A DNA stretch of 64,000 bases, from positions 37,600 to 101,599 of the forward strand of contig NZ_LR655693.1 in NCBI RefSeq assembly GCF_902168065.1. Reading direction: 5' to 3'. The position numbers and the translations under genes are program-made. The stretch is from Mycobacterium tilburgii. Lineage in GTDB: Bacteria; Actinomycetota; Actinomycetes; Mycobacteriales; Mycobacteriaceae. Under the pieces are notes generated by a model. It did not search any database. It was not told where the DNA came from and was given only the letters and a program-made list of their open reading frames with translations. This document shows positions 9,943 through 19,220 of the stretch, piece by piece. The number at the start of each line of letters is the position of its first letter. Position 1 is the first letter of the stretch.

Positions 9943-10560
9943 GGATCCGGTGGACCAGCACGGCGTCGCTGCTCGCCGCCGTGCTGGTCGCCGGGTGCAC
10001 CTTTACCGTCGGCGGCCACGCGGTTGCGGCCCCAAATCTCAAGCCACACCCGGTGATCGACCAACAGATCAAACAGGTGCTGCTGGATGGCGTTGCCTTG
10101 TGAAAGCTGCTCGACCGACGGTTTGTGCCGCTCACGGAGTTCCCTCCGGTGTCCGGCGGCAACAAGATCCTCGACGACGCCTATCTGTCAACGTCGCCCG
10201 CCGAGTGCACGGGTGTGGTCTACATGACGCAGAAAAGCGTCTATCAGTCCGCGCCGGTCAAAAACGTCGCGACGGCGTTGTGGCAGGAGGACGGCTACGC
10301 ACCGACGGCGATCGACATCGCCGAAGAGGTCATCGCCGTACCCTCGGCGGGCGACGCCGACGCCTTGTTTGCCAGGTTTTCCTAGCAATGGAAGCGGTGC
10401 GACGGGAAAACGCTGAGCGTGCCGGCCAGTAGTTTCGCCCGGAACGCCATCACCGACGTCCGTGTCAACGATTCCGTTGTCGTGGCACGCATTTCGCGAC
10501 AACCGACCCGCCGATCCTGCATGCCGTCCCGGAAGTCTGTGCCACCGGCCCGCTGATCTC
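9939..10560 (+). pseudogene. lppR: Lipoprotein lppR remnant
   Basis: ATG at 9939 overlaps the lepA stop. The product begins as a lipoprotein (signal SLLAAVLVAG, lipobox VAGC at codons 17-20). In-frame TGA at 10101 and TAG at 10384 interrupt one continuous frame: between them it reads VPLTEFPPVSGGNKILDDAY and onward to ALFARFS, and after the second stop QWKRCDGKTLSVP with VNDSVVVARIS. This is a PknH-sensor-like extracytoplasmic domain. A frameshift near 10490 ends similarity. Homologous to Rv2403c by position and sequence. Confidence 0.8.
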
Positions 10561-10622
10561 ATCGCCCCGCTTCCGTGTCGCATGAATACCGTTGCCGGAG
10601 AACGCCTTGCGGTGCCACTCGC

Positions 10623-12444
10623 TCACATGGGCGCGTTGGCGGGTTGGAACATCCCGGACCCGTCGGATTCCTCCTCGGCGCGTATCACGTGGAACACCAC
10701 GTTGATCAACGCCAGATGAGTGAACGCCTGGGGGAAGTTGCCCAGACGCCGGCCGTGTGCGCGGCTCGATCTCCTCGTCGTAGAGATGCAACGGGCTGGC
10801 GTAGGACAGCAGCCGCTCACACAGCCGCTTGGCCCACGCCACCTCACCGATCTCAACCAGCGCCGACACCAGCCAGAACGAATAGATGGTGAAAGTGCCC
10901 TCCTTGCCGGACAATCCGTAGTCGGTCTGCTCGACTCGGTAGCGCAGCACCAAGCCCTCCTCGGTGAGTTCGTTGGCGATCGTCAGCACCGTGTTGCGCA
11001 CGCGCGGGTCGTCGGGCGGCAGGAATCGGGTCAGCACCACCAGCAACAGCGACGCGTTTAGGGCGTTGCTGCCGTACCGCTGGGTGAACACCCCGCGCGA
11101 GTCCACTTCGTATTCGAGGATGTCGGCCTTGATCTCCTCGGCTATCACCCGCCATTGCTGGGCATAGCTCTTCTTGCCCTGCCGCTCGGCCAGTTTGGAC
11201 CCGTGGTCCAGCGTCACCCAGCACATCACCTTCGACTAGGTGAAATGCTGCGGTTCCTCGCGCACCTCCCAGATACCGCGGTCGGGCTCCCGCCAGTGCG
11301 CGATCGCCTCTTCAACCTGTTTTCTGAGCACCGGCCACAATGTCTCCGGGGCACCTGCTCGTGTGACTTCGCGTGCAGATAGAAGGAATCCAGGATCGAA
11401 CCCCAAATGTCGTGCTGGATCTGGTCATAGGCGCCGTAGCCGATCCGGACCGGGCGTGCATGGTCATAGCCTTGAGTTCTTCTTCCACCAGGTTGCGCTC
11501 GCCGCCCACGCCGTACATCACCTGCAGCGGGTGGCGCTCGTTGCTGTTGGCGCCCGACACGTCGGCGATGAACGCGAAAAAGTCGTCGGCTGCACGGTCC
11601 AGGCCCAGCGTGTAGAGCCCCCACAACGTGAACGTCGAGTCGCGGATCCAGGTGTAGCGGTAGTCCCAGTTGCGTTCGCCGCGCGGTGTTTACGGCAGCG
11701 GGCGGCCTCTTCATAGGTTTGCGGCGGCGGGTGGTTGGTCCAGCTGAGGACGACGAACACGTCGTCGCCCTCCTTCATCCGGGTGCGGGCCCGCGCCTCG
11801 CGGCCCTCCAGCCCGATGTTGAGGTTAGTGGTCAGCCGCAGTTGGGGGTGGTCGTCGGGGTTCTTGCTGGGCCGAGCGATCGTCGAACGCCGGTTCGCGG
11901 CTCATCATCAGCTCGACGGTCCCGGTGACGCAGTGCACGGTGCGTAACAGGATGTGCTCGGCGCCCCAGTCCATCGGCGTGCGGCGGTGTGTTCTCAAAC
12001 GCCGCTCGATGTCATGCCACAGGCCCATCACCAGCGCGTCCCGCACGATCAGCCACCCGGTGTGGGTCTGCCAGGTGGTTTCCATGATCAGGCTGCCCGG
12101 CAGGTAGCGGCGAGCCGACGGCACCGACACGCCGTACGAGCCGATCCGGAAATGGCCGGCGCTGCGGTCCAGGATCGCGCCGAACACGCTGGGCGAGTGC
12201 GGGCGCGGTACGCACAGCCATTCGACCGAACCGGCGGGGGAGATCAGGCAGGTCGTCTCCCAGTCGGACAGAAACTCGTAGACGGTGACCGGCGGAAACG
12301 GATTACGCAACGCCCCGCTCGAAGCAAACGGCGCCGGCGCGCTGAAATCGAGCGGCGACACCAACGGCGACTGTTGTGCCGGGTCAAAGCCTTTTCGGTT
12401 TCCCCGTTGGTGGGCTGGTCGGCGGGGTGGGCGTGCAAAACCAT
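10623..12444 (-). pseudogene. GH15 glucoamylase/trehalase remnant (Rv2402-like)
   Basis: Start MVLHAHPADQPTNGETEKAL at 12444. The typical N-terminus LSDWETTCLISPAGSVEWLCVPR follows, then GLWHDIERRLRTHRRTPMDWG. After frameshifts near 11850 and 11690 come [20 protein letters not shown] and the long block 11312-11626. A TAG near 11237 precedes [17 protein letters not shown], which carries a family acidic region. The C-terminal part reads to NPANAPM-like residues and TGA at 10623-10625. It would have been a cytosolic alpha-glucan or trehalose hydrolase of about 600 residues. Multiple frameshifts plus a stop. Confidence 0.85.
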
Positions 12445-12512
12445 CTCGACACCATCTGTCGACCCGCCCGCCGTCCATTCTTTCGGCGCACGTCGCGGCG
12501 CGGATCGGCCCG

Positions 12513-13741
12513 TCAGCCGGGCCGGCGAGCGAACGTCGGCGCATGCTCCGAAAGCGGGCTGATCGCCACCAGGTAGGCGATCAGCCCGCGTAGCGCCGGC
12601 GACCGTCGACCAGCAGCACACCGCGGGGCGGCGCGGCGGTGCGGCCGGACAGCACGTCGGCAACCACTTGGGCGTGGATGGTGCGTTGCACGGCCTGGAT
12701 CATCGCGGTCGGCATCCAGCGCCGCGCCTGCACCCGCGCTAGCTCCCGGGTGGTCATTCGTCCGGCGCGCAGCGGGCCCGCCAGGATGCGCGCCGCGGCC
12801 ACCGCGTCGGCCACCGCGAGGTTGATGCCGACCCGCCGACCGGCGACATCGCGTGGGTCGCGTCGCCGATGCACAGCACCCCGTCAGCATACCAGCGGCG
12901 TAGCCGGTTGAGTTGCACGTCAAGGAGTTTCACGTCGTCGAACGAACTCAACGTGCCGATCCGGTCGGCCAACCGTGGCACCATGTTCACCAGCACCGCG
13001 TGCAGCGCGCCGATGTCCCGGGCTCGCAGCCCGGCGTCGGCTCCCTTGGGAATGATGTAGGCGATCTGGTAGTAGTCGCCGCGGTCGCTCAGGGATGACC
13101 CCATGCCCGGCCTGAAACGTCCCGGCAAGTCCCCTCGGGTCGTCGGATCGCCGCGGTAACCGGAACCACCACACGTCCATCGGGGCGCCGAACCGGCGCG
13201 GCGTCGCCTCGATCGCCGCGCGCACCGTCGAGCCGCGACCGTCGCAGGCCACCGCCAGCGCGGCACGCAACTCCCTGGTTGCGCCCCCTGGGGTCGCGGT
13301 AGGTGACGCCGACCACCCCGGTCACCCTCGCGAAGCACGCCGGTGACCTCGGTGCCGCGCAACAGCCGGAAACTGGGTTCGGCCTCGGCCGCGGCGGCCA
13401 CCATTTCCAGAAAGTCCCACTGCGGCACCAGGGCGATGTGCTGGTGCTCGCCGGGCAGGTGGGAGAGATCCAGGTTCAGCGGTTGGCCACGAATCGCCAG
13501 CTCCAGGGAGTCGACGAGGCGATGCGGAATCTCGGCGAACCGGGGTCCCAAACCCAGTTCGTCCAGCAACCGCAGCGTGCTGGCGTGCACGGTGTCGCCC
13601 CGGAAATCACGCAGGAAGTCGGCGTGCTTTTCCATCACCGTGACTCTTACGCCACCGCGGGCCAGGAGCAGGCCGAGCACGGATGCCGGCCGGACCGCCG
13701 CCCGCGATGACGCATGTGGTGTCGTCGTTGGCACTGGGCAC
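12513..13741 (-). pseudogene. FAD-dependent aromatic monooxygenase-type remnant
   Basis: GTG at 13741 begins VPSANDDTTCVIAGGGPAGI with the Rossmann GxGxxG fingerprint. After a frameshift there is a long intact stretch (HADFLRDFRGDTVHASTLRL, then the downstream FAD-binding motif CIGDATHAMSPVGG near 12850). The C-terminus (PALRGLIAYLVAISPLSEHA) is in a different frame. The fold is that of p-hydroxybenzoate-hydroxylase-like flavoproteins; substrate unknown. It lies upstream of the GH15 remnant on the same strand. At least four frame changes. Confidence 0.8.
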
Positions 13742-13795
13742 CCGCTGATCCTGACATTTGGTGTTCCCGGTGGTGGGGCGAATATGGTGGGCTCG

Positions 13796-13990
13796 ATGAA
13801 CGGGTTCCTCAACTGGTGGGACGGCAACGAGCTGTGGATTTCCGGGCTGCCCTTCGTGCTGCAGGCCATTGTGGTGATGCCCGTCGTGCTGGCCGTCGCG
13901 TACTTCACGGCGGTGTTGCTGGACGCCGTGCTCGGCAAGAGCATCGAGCTGACCCGTCGGGGCCGCCGGATCGACGGGACGCCCAGGTAA
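13796..13990 (+). CDS. Small conserved membrane protein (Rv2401A-like)
   Basis: A 64-residue protein MNGFLNWWDGNELWISGLPF followed by one strong membrane helix (VLQAIVVMPVVLAVAYFTAVLL) and a basic tail (RRGRRID). An alternative ATG lies four codons upstream at 13784; I prefer 13796 because the WWDG N-terminus resembles the family and GGTGGG precedes it. It occupies the place of Rv2401A. Function unknown; it may belong to the envelope. Confidence 0.65.
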   Translation: MNGFLNWWDGNELWISGLPFVLQAIVVMPVVLAVAYFTAVLLDAVLGKSIELTRRGRRIDGTPR

Positions 13991-13995
13991 TCGGC

Positions 13996-14073
13996 ATGCC
14001 CCGGTCGCACGTGACGCTGATTCTCGTCACCCTCGTCGTGTTGGTGATCGTCGCGTGGGTGGTGGCCCACTGA
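13996..14073 (+). CDS. Possible 25-residue membrane peptide
   Basis: ATG at 13996, six bases after the preceding stop, gives MPRSHVTLILVTLVVLVIVA plus WVVAH and a stop. It is a single hydrophobic helix with a short basic start. Close spacing to the upstream small membrane gene suggests co-translation. Length is below normal annotation limits and no ribosome site stands out, so it may be chance. Confidence 0.4.
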   Translation: MPRSHVTLILVTLVVLVIVAWVVAH

Positions 14074-14118
14074 GGCGCTGCGCGCAGCCGGTCAGCTGGC
14101 GGGCTAGCGAATTCCTGT

Positions 14119-14124
14119 TAGGCT
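14119..14124 (+). promoter_or_regulatory. Putative -10 element for leaderless transcript
   Basis: TAGGCT matches the actinobacterial -10 consensus TANNNT. It lies seven bases before the ATG at 14132, so transcription would begin at or next to the start codon, giving a leaderless mRNA. No clear -35 is visible, which is usual in mycobacteria. Confidence 0.55.
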
Positions 14125-14131
14125 TCGCGCC

Positions 14132-14188
14132 ATGCACCCGACAGCTGCGGTCCCGGACTGTGATGTCGTCGTGCACTGTTGTCGCTGA
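14132..14188 (+). CDS. Cysteine-containing leader peptide upstream of subI
   Basis: The 18-codon frame MHPTAAVPDCDVVVHCCR ends with TGA at 14186. Three cysteines, two of them adjacent just before the stop, and the apparent leaderless promoter match the cysteine-responsive attenuator leaders described upstream of mycobacterial sulfur genes: slow translation through Cys codons changes downstream expression. It ends 110 bases before subI, with a perfect palindrome (14213-14230) in the gap. Role is inferred from sequence and position; the peptide itself need have no function. Confidence 0.65.
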   Translation: MHPTAAVPDCDVVVHCCR

Positions 14189-14212
14189 CTACTACCCGCG
14201 CGCGGTTTGGTA

Positions 14213-14230
14213 GGGAATTCGCGAATTCCC
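14213..14230. promoter_or_regulatory. Perfect 18-bp palindrome before subI
   Basis: GGGAATTCGCGAATTCCC is its own reverse complement. It lies between the leader peptide stop and the subI ATG at 14299, so it could form a hairpin in the transcript (attenuator stem) or be a protein operator. There is no U-run after it, so a classical intrinsic terminator is unlikely. Confidence 0.6.
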
Positions 14231-14298
14231 CTAACGCTTACAACGCCTTTCCGCAGCAACGGGACCGATACCCACCAGCACGCACCGGAAGGCCGTTG

Positions 14299-15333
14299 AT
14301 GCTTAACGACAACGACAGCGCACCGCGCTGGCGGCGACTGGTCGCGCTCGCATCGATCGCCGCCGTCGCGGCGTGCAGCCCGGGCCCCAGCGACGTGGTG
14401 GGCGGCGGGGGACTATCCAACGCGCGGACGACCATCACCCTGGTGGCGTACTCGGTCCCAGAACCTGGGTGGAGCAAGGTGATTCCCGCGTTCAACGCCT
14501 CTGATGTGGGTAACGGCATACAGGTGATCACTTCGTACGGAGCGTCCGGCGACCAGTCCCGCGGGGTGGCCGACGGCAAGCCGGCGGACGTGGTCAACTT
14601 CTCGGTCGAGCCGGACATCACGCGCTTACTCAAGGCGGGCAAGGTTTCCAAGGATTGGAATACCGATGCCACCAAGGGCATTCCGTTCGGGTCGGTGGTG
14701 GCGCTGGTGGTGCGCAAGGGCAACCCGAAGAACATCAAGGACTGGGACGACCTGTTGCGGCCCGACGTGGAGGTCATCACACCCAGCCCGTTGAGCTCGG
14801 GTTCGGCCAAGTGGAATCTGCTCGCGCCGTATGCCGTGAAAAGCGACGGCGGTAGCAACAGCCAAGCCGGCATCGATTTCGTTGCCAAGCTGGTGCGTGA
14901 GCACATCAAACTGCGGCCCGGATCCGGACGCGGAGCCACCGACGTTTTCGTCCAGGGCAGCGGTGACGTGCTGATCAGCTACGAGAACGAGGCCATTGCG
15001 GCGGAGCGGGCGGGTAAACCGGTCGAACATGTCGTCCCGAAGCAAACCTTCAAGATCGAAAACCCGGTCGCGGTGGTGACTACCAGCCAGCACCTGGACG
15101 CCGCGACCGCGTTCAAGAACTTCCAGTACACCGCGCCGGCGCAGACGGTGTGGGCGCAAGCCGGCTACCGGCCGGTCGATCCCGCGATCGCCGCCCAGTT
15201 CCGGGCTCAGTTCCCGGTGCCGGCCAAGCTGTGGACCATCGCCGAACTGGGCGGATGGGCCACGGTGGATCCCCAATTGTTCGACAAGAACATCGGCAGC
15301 ATCACCAAGATCTATACGAAGGCCACCGGATGA
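14299..15333 (+). CDS. subI: Sulfate-binding lipoprotein of ABC transporter
   Basis: A 344-residue periplasmic solute-binding lipoprotein. It starts with ATG 14299 (GGAAGG six bases upstream), basic N-terminus RWRR, hydrophobic signal and lipobox-like AAVAAC. The mature part carries the sulfate-binding family segments TLVAYSVPEPGWSKVIPAFN and FSVEPDITRLLKAGKV. It captures sulfate or thiosulfate for the CysTWA permease. The open frame runs upstream to 14179, but the signal sequence fixes the start. Its stop overlaps cysT (ATGA), so it heads a four-gene operon, probably under the cysteine leader upstream. No damage. Confidence 0.95.
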   Translation: MLNDNDSAPRWRRLVALASIAAVAACSPGPSDVVGGGGLSNARTTITLVAYSVPEPGWSKVIPAFNASDVGNGIQVITSYGASGDQSRGVADGKPADVVNFSVEPDITRLLKAGKVSKDWNTDATKGIPFGSVVALVVRKGNPKNIKDWDDLLRPDVEVITPSPLSSGSAKWNLLAPYAVKSDGGSNSQAGIDFVAKLVREHIKLRPGSGRGATDVFVQGSGDVLISYENEAIAAERAGKPVEHVVPKQTFKIENPVAVVTTSQHLDAATAFKNFQYTAPAQTVWAQAGYRPVDPAIAAQFRAQFPVPAKLWTIAELGGWATVDPQLFDKNIGSITKIYTKATG

Positions 15334-16226
15334 CGTCCTTCTTTGTAGGCTCGTCGGGCGCCAGCGGCGTGCTTGACCCCGACTCGCCAGGTCCGGGGGG
15401 ACAGCCGGGTCAGTCGGGTCTACGGCCGTTTTGGCGCGGCGGCGGCACGTCCCTGCGTGTCGGCGTGGCTACGGTGTGGCTGTCGGTCATCGTGCTGCTG
15501 CCGGTGGCGGCGATCGCCTGGCAAGCCGCGGGCGGCGGCTGGCACGCCTTTTGGCACGCGGTCACCTCGCACGCGGCGGTGGATTCGTTCCGGGTGACGC
15601 TGACCATCAGCGTCGGGGTCACCGTGGTCAACACGGTGTTCGGGCTGCTGATCGCGTGGATATTGGTGCGTGACGACTTCATCGGCCGACGATTGGTCGA
15701 CACGGTGATCGACTTGCCGTTCGCGCTGCCCACTATCGTCGCCAGCCTGGTGATGCTGGTGCTGTACGGCAACAACAGCCCGGTGGGGTTGCACCTGCAG
15801 CACACCGCCTGGGGTGTGGCGGTGGCACTGGCTTTCGTGACCTTGCCGTTCGTGGTGCGCGCGGTGCAACCGGTGTTACTGGAAATCGAACGCGAAACCG
15901 AAGAGGCGGCCGCGTCGCTGGGGGCCAGTGGCCCGAAGATCTTCACCTCTGTCATCCTGCCGTCGTTACTGCCGGCCTTGTTGTCCGGTGCGGGCCTAGC
16001 CTTTTCGCGTGCGATCGGCGAATTCGGCTCGGTGGTTCTGATCGGCGGGGCGGTCCCCGGCAAGACCGGAGTGTCCTCGCAATGGATACGGACCTTGATC
16101 GAGAACGACGACCGCACCGGCGCCGCGGTAATCTCCATTGTGCTGCTGGCGATTTCATTCGTCCTCCTGTTCATCTTGCGCATCGTGGCCGCGCGCGCGG
16201 CGCGGCGGGAGGAGAGAGCCTCGTGA
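15330..16226 (+). CDS. cysT: Sulfate ABC transporter permease CysT
   Basis: A 298-residue inner-membrane permease, one half of the CysTW channel. ATG at 15330 overlaps the subI stop. Several hydrophobic segments (VWLSVIVLLPVAAIAW, VTVVNTVFGLLIAWILV, ALPTIVASLVMLVLYG) and the ABC-permease EAA loop (EEAAASLGASGPKIFTSVIL) that docks the ATPase are present. A Gly/Ser/Pro-rich cytoplasmic N-terminus precedes the first helix. The stop overlaps cysW (GTGA). Normal length and intact. Confidence 0.95.
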   Translation: MTSFFVGSSGASGVLDPDSPGPGGQPGQSGLRPFWRGGGTSLRVGVATVWLSVIVLLPVAAIAWQAAGGGWHAFWHAVTSHAAVDSFRVTLTISVGVTVVNTVFGLLIAWILVRDDFIGRRLVDTVIDLPFALPTIVASLVMLVLYGNNSPVGLHLQHTAWGVAVALAFVTLPFVVRAVQPVLLEIERETEEAAASLGASGPKIFTSVILPSLLPALLSGAGLAFSRAIGEFGSVVLIGGAVPGKTGVSSQWIRTLIENDDRTGAAVISIVLLAISFVLLFILRIVAARAARREERAS

Positions 16227-17041
16227 CGTCATCGCCCTGGGCGCGTTATGTCATCCGCTACGTCGGCCTGGTATACATCTTCGTGCTGCTGATCGTTCCG
16301 GTCGCGCTGATCCTGTGGCGCACGTTCGAGCCCGGGTTCGGCCAGTTCTTTGACTGGGTGAGTACGCCGGCGGCGCAATCGGCGCTGGACCTGTCGCTGT
16401 TGGTGGTGGCCATCGTGGTGCCGCTGAACATTCTGTTCGGTATCCTCACGGCATTGGTGTTGGCCCGCAACAGATTCCGGGGCAAAGGCATCCTTCAGGC
16501 CATCATCGACCTGCCGTTGGCCGTTTCGCCGGTGATCGTGGGTGTCGCACTGATTCTGATGTGGGGATCGGCGGGCGCGTTCGGCTTCGTCGAGCAGAAA
16601 TTCGGGCTGAAAATCATCTTCGGCCTGCCCGGCATAGTCCTGGCCAGTATCTTCGTCACGCTGCCCTTCGTGGTCCGCGAGGTCGAACCGGTGTTGCACG
16701 AGCTGGGAACCGATCAGGAGCAGGCCGCCGCGACACTCGGTTCGGGCTGGTGGCAGACGTTTTGGCGGATCACCCTGCCGTCCATCCGGTGGGGGCTGAC
16801 GTACGGGATTGTGTTGACCATCGCCCGCACGCTCGGCGAATTCGGTGCGGTGACCATCGTGTCGTCCAACCTTCCCGGTGAATCGCAGACCCTGACCTTG
16901 TTGGTCTCCGACCGCTATAACCGCGGCGCCGAGTATGGCGCCTACGCCCTGTCCACGCTGCTGATGGGCGTGGCCGTGCTGGTGTTGATCGTCCAGGTGA
17001 TTCTCGACATTCGCCGAGCGCGCGCTAACAAGGTTGCTTGA
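16223..17041 (+). CDS. cysW: Sulfate ABC transporter permease CysW
   Basis: A 272-residue partner permease. GTG at 16223 overlaps the cysT stop and is preceded by GGGAGGAGAG. It has hydrophobic helices (VGLVYIFVLLIVPVALILW, LLVVAIVVPLNILFGILTALVL) and the EAA loop QAAATLGSGWWQTFWRITLP. It ends 15 bases before cysA1, with AAGGAG between. Intact. Confidence 0.95.
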   Translation: MTSSPWARYVIRYVGLVYIFVLLIVPVALILWRTFEPGFGQFFDWVSTPAAQSALDLSLLVVAIVVPLNILFGILTALVLARNRFRGKGILQAIIDLPLAVSPVIVGVALILMWGSAGAFGFVEQKFGLKIIFGLPGIVLASIFVTLPFVVREVEPVLHELGTDQEQAAATLGSGWWQTFWRITLPSIRWGLTYGIVLTIARTLGEFGAVTIVSSNLPGESQTLTLLVSDRYNRGAEYGAYALSTLLMGVAVLVLIVQVILDIRRARANKVA

Positions 17042-17056
17042 CAAGGAGACTCGGAT

Positions 17057-18127
17057 ATGACCGTCAGTAAGACCGACGACGCGATCATTGTGCGCGATGC
17101 CAACAAACGCTACGGCGACTTCGTCGCACTGAACCATGTGGATTTCGTCGTGCCCGCTGGGTCGTTGACGGCGCTGCTCGGCCCCAGCGGATCGGGCAAG
17201 TCGACCCTGCTGCGCGCCATCGCCGGGCTCGACCAGCCCTACACCGGCACCATCACGATCAACGGCCGTGACGTGACCGGGGTGCCGCCGCAGCGGCGTG
17301 GCATCGGCTTCGTGTTCCAGCACTACGCGGCGTTCAAACACATGACGGTGCGCGACAATGTGGCGTACGGCTTGAAGATCCGCAAGCGTCCGAAGGCCGA
17401 GATCAAGGAAAAGGTCGACAACCTGCTGGAGGTCGTGGGGCTCAGCGGTTTTCAGGGCCGCTACCCCAACCAGCTGTCCGGCGGTCAGCGCCAGCGCATG
17501 GCGCTGGCGCGGGCGCTGGCCGTCGATCCGCAGGTGCTGCTGCTCGACGAGCCGTTCGGCGCACTGGACGCCAAGGTCCGCGAGGATCTGCGGGCCTGGC
17601 TGCGGCGCCTGCACGACGAGGTTCACGTCACCACCGTGCTGGTCACCCATGACCAGGCCGAGGCGCTGGATGTGGCCGACCGGATCGCGGTGCTCAACAA
17701 GGGCCGCATCGAGCAGGTCGGGTCCCCGACGGACGTCTACGACGCTCCCGCGAACGCGTTCGTGATGTCGTTTCTGGGTGCGGTTTCCACACTGAACGGC
17801 AATCTGGTTCGCCCGCACGATATTCGGGTCGGCCGCAATCCCGAGATGGCGGTCGCCGGCGGTGACGGGACCGCCGATGCCATCGGGGTGGTACGGGCGA
17901 CCGTCGAGCGGGTGGTGGCGTTGGGCTTTGAGGTGCGCGTCGAATTGACCAGCGCCGCCACTGGCGGGGCCTTCACCGCACAGATCACCCGGGGCGACGC
18001 TGAGGCGTTGGCCCTCAAGGAGGGGGACACCGTCTATGTGCGGGCCACCCGCGTGCCGCCCATCGTCGCGGAGGCGGTTCCCGGCACCCCCGCCGACCAC
18101 GATCAGACCACGCTGACCTCGGCCTAA
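17057..18127 (+). CDS. cysA1: Sulfate ABC transporter ATP-binding protein
   Basis: A 356-residue ATPase driving the SubI-CysTW sulfate importer at the inner face of the membrane. Walker [10 protein letters not shown] at residues 42-50, Q-loop, signature [15 protein letters not shown], Walker [15 protein letters not shown] and switch VTHDQ are all present; a C-terminal TOBE-type regulatory region follows ([14 protein letters not shown] onward). ATG 17057 has AAGGAG ten bases upstream. Last gene of the operon. Intact. Confidence 0.96.
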   Translation: MTVSKTDDAIIVRDANKRYGDFVALNHVDFVVPAGSLTALLGPSGSGKSTLLRAIAGLDQPYTGTITINGRDVTGVPPQRRGIGFVFQHYAAFKHMTVRDNVAYGLKIRKRPKAEIKEKVDNLLEVVGLSGFQGRYPNQLSGGQRQRMALARALAVDPQVLLLDEPFGALDAKVREDLRAWLRRLHDEVHVTTVLVTHDQAEALDVADRIAVLNKGRIEQVGSPTDVYDAPANAFVMSFLGAVSTLNGNLVRPHDIRVGRNPEMAVAGGDGTADAIGVVRATVERVVALGFEVRVELTSAATGGAFTAQITRGDAEALALKEGDTVYVRATRVPPIVAEAVPGTPADHDQTTLTSA

Positions 18128-18131
18128 CCGG

Positions 18132-18490
18132 TCATGGCAACGCCGACCAGTGCGGCGCCTGCTGGGTGAGGCGCTCTAGGTAGTCGGCGGCGACCTCGTT
18201 GTCCGGTGCCGCGCTGTCGTCGCCGTGCGCCAGCGGGCACCAGCACGGACGGCTTTGACGATCCATACCGCTTCGAGTTCCACCTCGGGCACCGGGGCGC
18301 TGGGCGCCGGTGAGATTAGGTCTGCGGCGAAACCCTCTGCGCCGGGCCAGGTGAGGCCGTCGCTGTAGATGACCTCGTTGTTCCGGCTCTGGGCGACGAC
18401 GTGGAAATAGCGGCAGGCCGGCGAGATGCTCGGCAAGCCCGTGCGGGCCGTGATCGCCCATTGCGCCATGCTAGTGCGCGAGGTGACCCG
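18132..18490 (-). pseudogene. Unrecognised protein remnant downstream of chelatase
   Basis: Minus-strand frames give MAQWAITARTGLPSISPACR, then FHVVAQSRNNEVIYSDGLTW and PEVELEAVWIVKAVRAGARW in one frame, and DNEVAADYLERLTQQAPHWS in another up to a stop at 18132. Coherent protein-like text split by a frameshift near 18240 suggests a decayed small gene downstream of the chelatase. I do not recognise the family. It converges with cysA1. Confidence 0.45.
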
Positions 18491-18497
18491 CGTCCCG

Positions 18498-19220
18498 TTA
18501 GGCGGCGATTCGCTCGGCGATCGCCGCAGCAAAGCGGTCCAGCACTGTCTCGGCCACCAAACTGTGGGCGCCGAGCGGGGCCGCCATGTCGATCCCGGTC
18601 CTGTCGGCGAAGCGCCGCACCTGATCGGGCAGCCGTCCGGGCGCGAGGAACCACGGCGCGATGACCACCCGCCGGGCGCCCTGCCAGCGCAGCCTGCCCA
18701 GTCCTTCGGCTAGCGAGCGCTCCTGTTGACTGGCGAACGCGGTGGTCGCCCCCGCCCAGGAGGTGCCGACCAACAGTTTCGGCGCGACCCGTCCCGTGCG
18801 CGCGTTCACCGCCAGGTCGGACGTGCCGATCGCCACGACGAGCACCCCGAGACCGTCGTCAAGCCGCGAGACCCCCAGCTGCGTCACTCGCTCGCGCAGC
18901 ACCGACACCAGCCGGTCGTCCTCGCCGAGCACCGGTGCTTGCCAGACCTGTTGCCCCACAACGCAACTGGCTATCTGTGCCGGGATGTCGACGCGGGCGT
19001 GGTAGGTGTTGGCCAGCAGTAGCGGCGTGACGACGGCCGGGCGGTCCAGGGTGGCGAGCACATCGACGAGGCGCGGCGAGTCGTGATCCAGGAAGGTCAG
19101 CCGCACCTGAAGATCCGGGCGCCGGCGCGACACCGCCTCGGCCACGGCGCGCGCGTTGGCCGCCGACCGCGGATCCTTGCTTCCGTGTGCAGCCAGCAGG
19201 AGGGCCGGCCGGTGCCTCAC
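18498..19220 (-). CDS. Sirohydrochlorin ferrochelatase-like protein (Rv2393-like)
   Basis: A 240-residue CbiX/SirB-type chelatase. It begins VRHRPALLLAAHGSKDPRSA, with the family's catalytic His in AHGS, and has PLLLANTYHARVDIP carrying a second conserved His. It would insert iron into sirohydrochlorin to make the sirohaem required by NirA next door. The frame is open upstream, but the GTG at 19220 overlapping the cysH stop (GTGA) fits the family N-terminus. It is the third gene of the nirA-cysH operon. Intact. Confidence 0.9.
   Translation of the reverse strand: MRHRPALLLAAHGSKDPRSAANARAVAEAVSRRRPDLQVRLTFLDHDSPRLVDVLATLDRPAVVTPLLLANTYHARVDIPAQIASCVVGQQVWQAPVLGEDDRLVSVLRERVTQLGVSRLDDGLGVLVVAIGTSDLAVNARTGRVAPKLLVGTSWAGATTAFASQQERSLAEGLGRLRWQGARRVVIAPWFLAPGRLPDQVRRFADRTGIDMAAPLGAHSLVAETVLDRFAAAIAERIAA

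Noticed and set aside
14211..14235. The subI upstream palindrome as an intrinsic terminator
   Set aside because: The stem is strong but lacks a following T-run, so it is listed as attenuator or operator.
16229..18100. A 623-codon open frame on the minus strand opposite cysW-cysA1
   Set aside because: It is antisense to intact genes with clear motifs; long reverse frames are common in high-GC DNA and the text (His/Gln/Arg-rich) resembles no protein.
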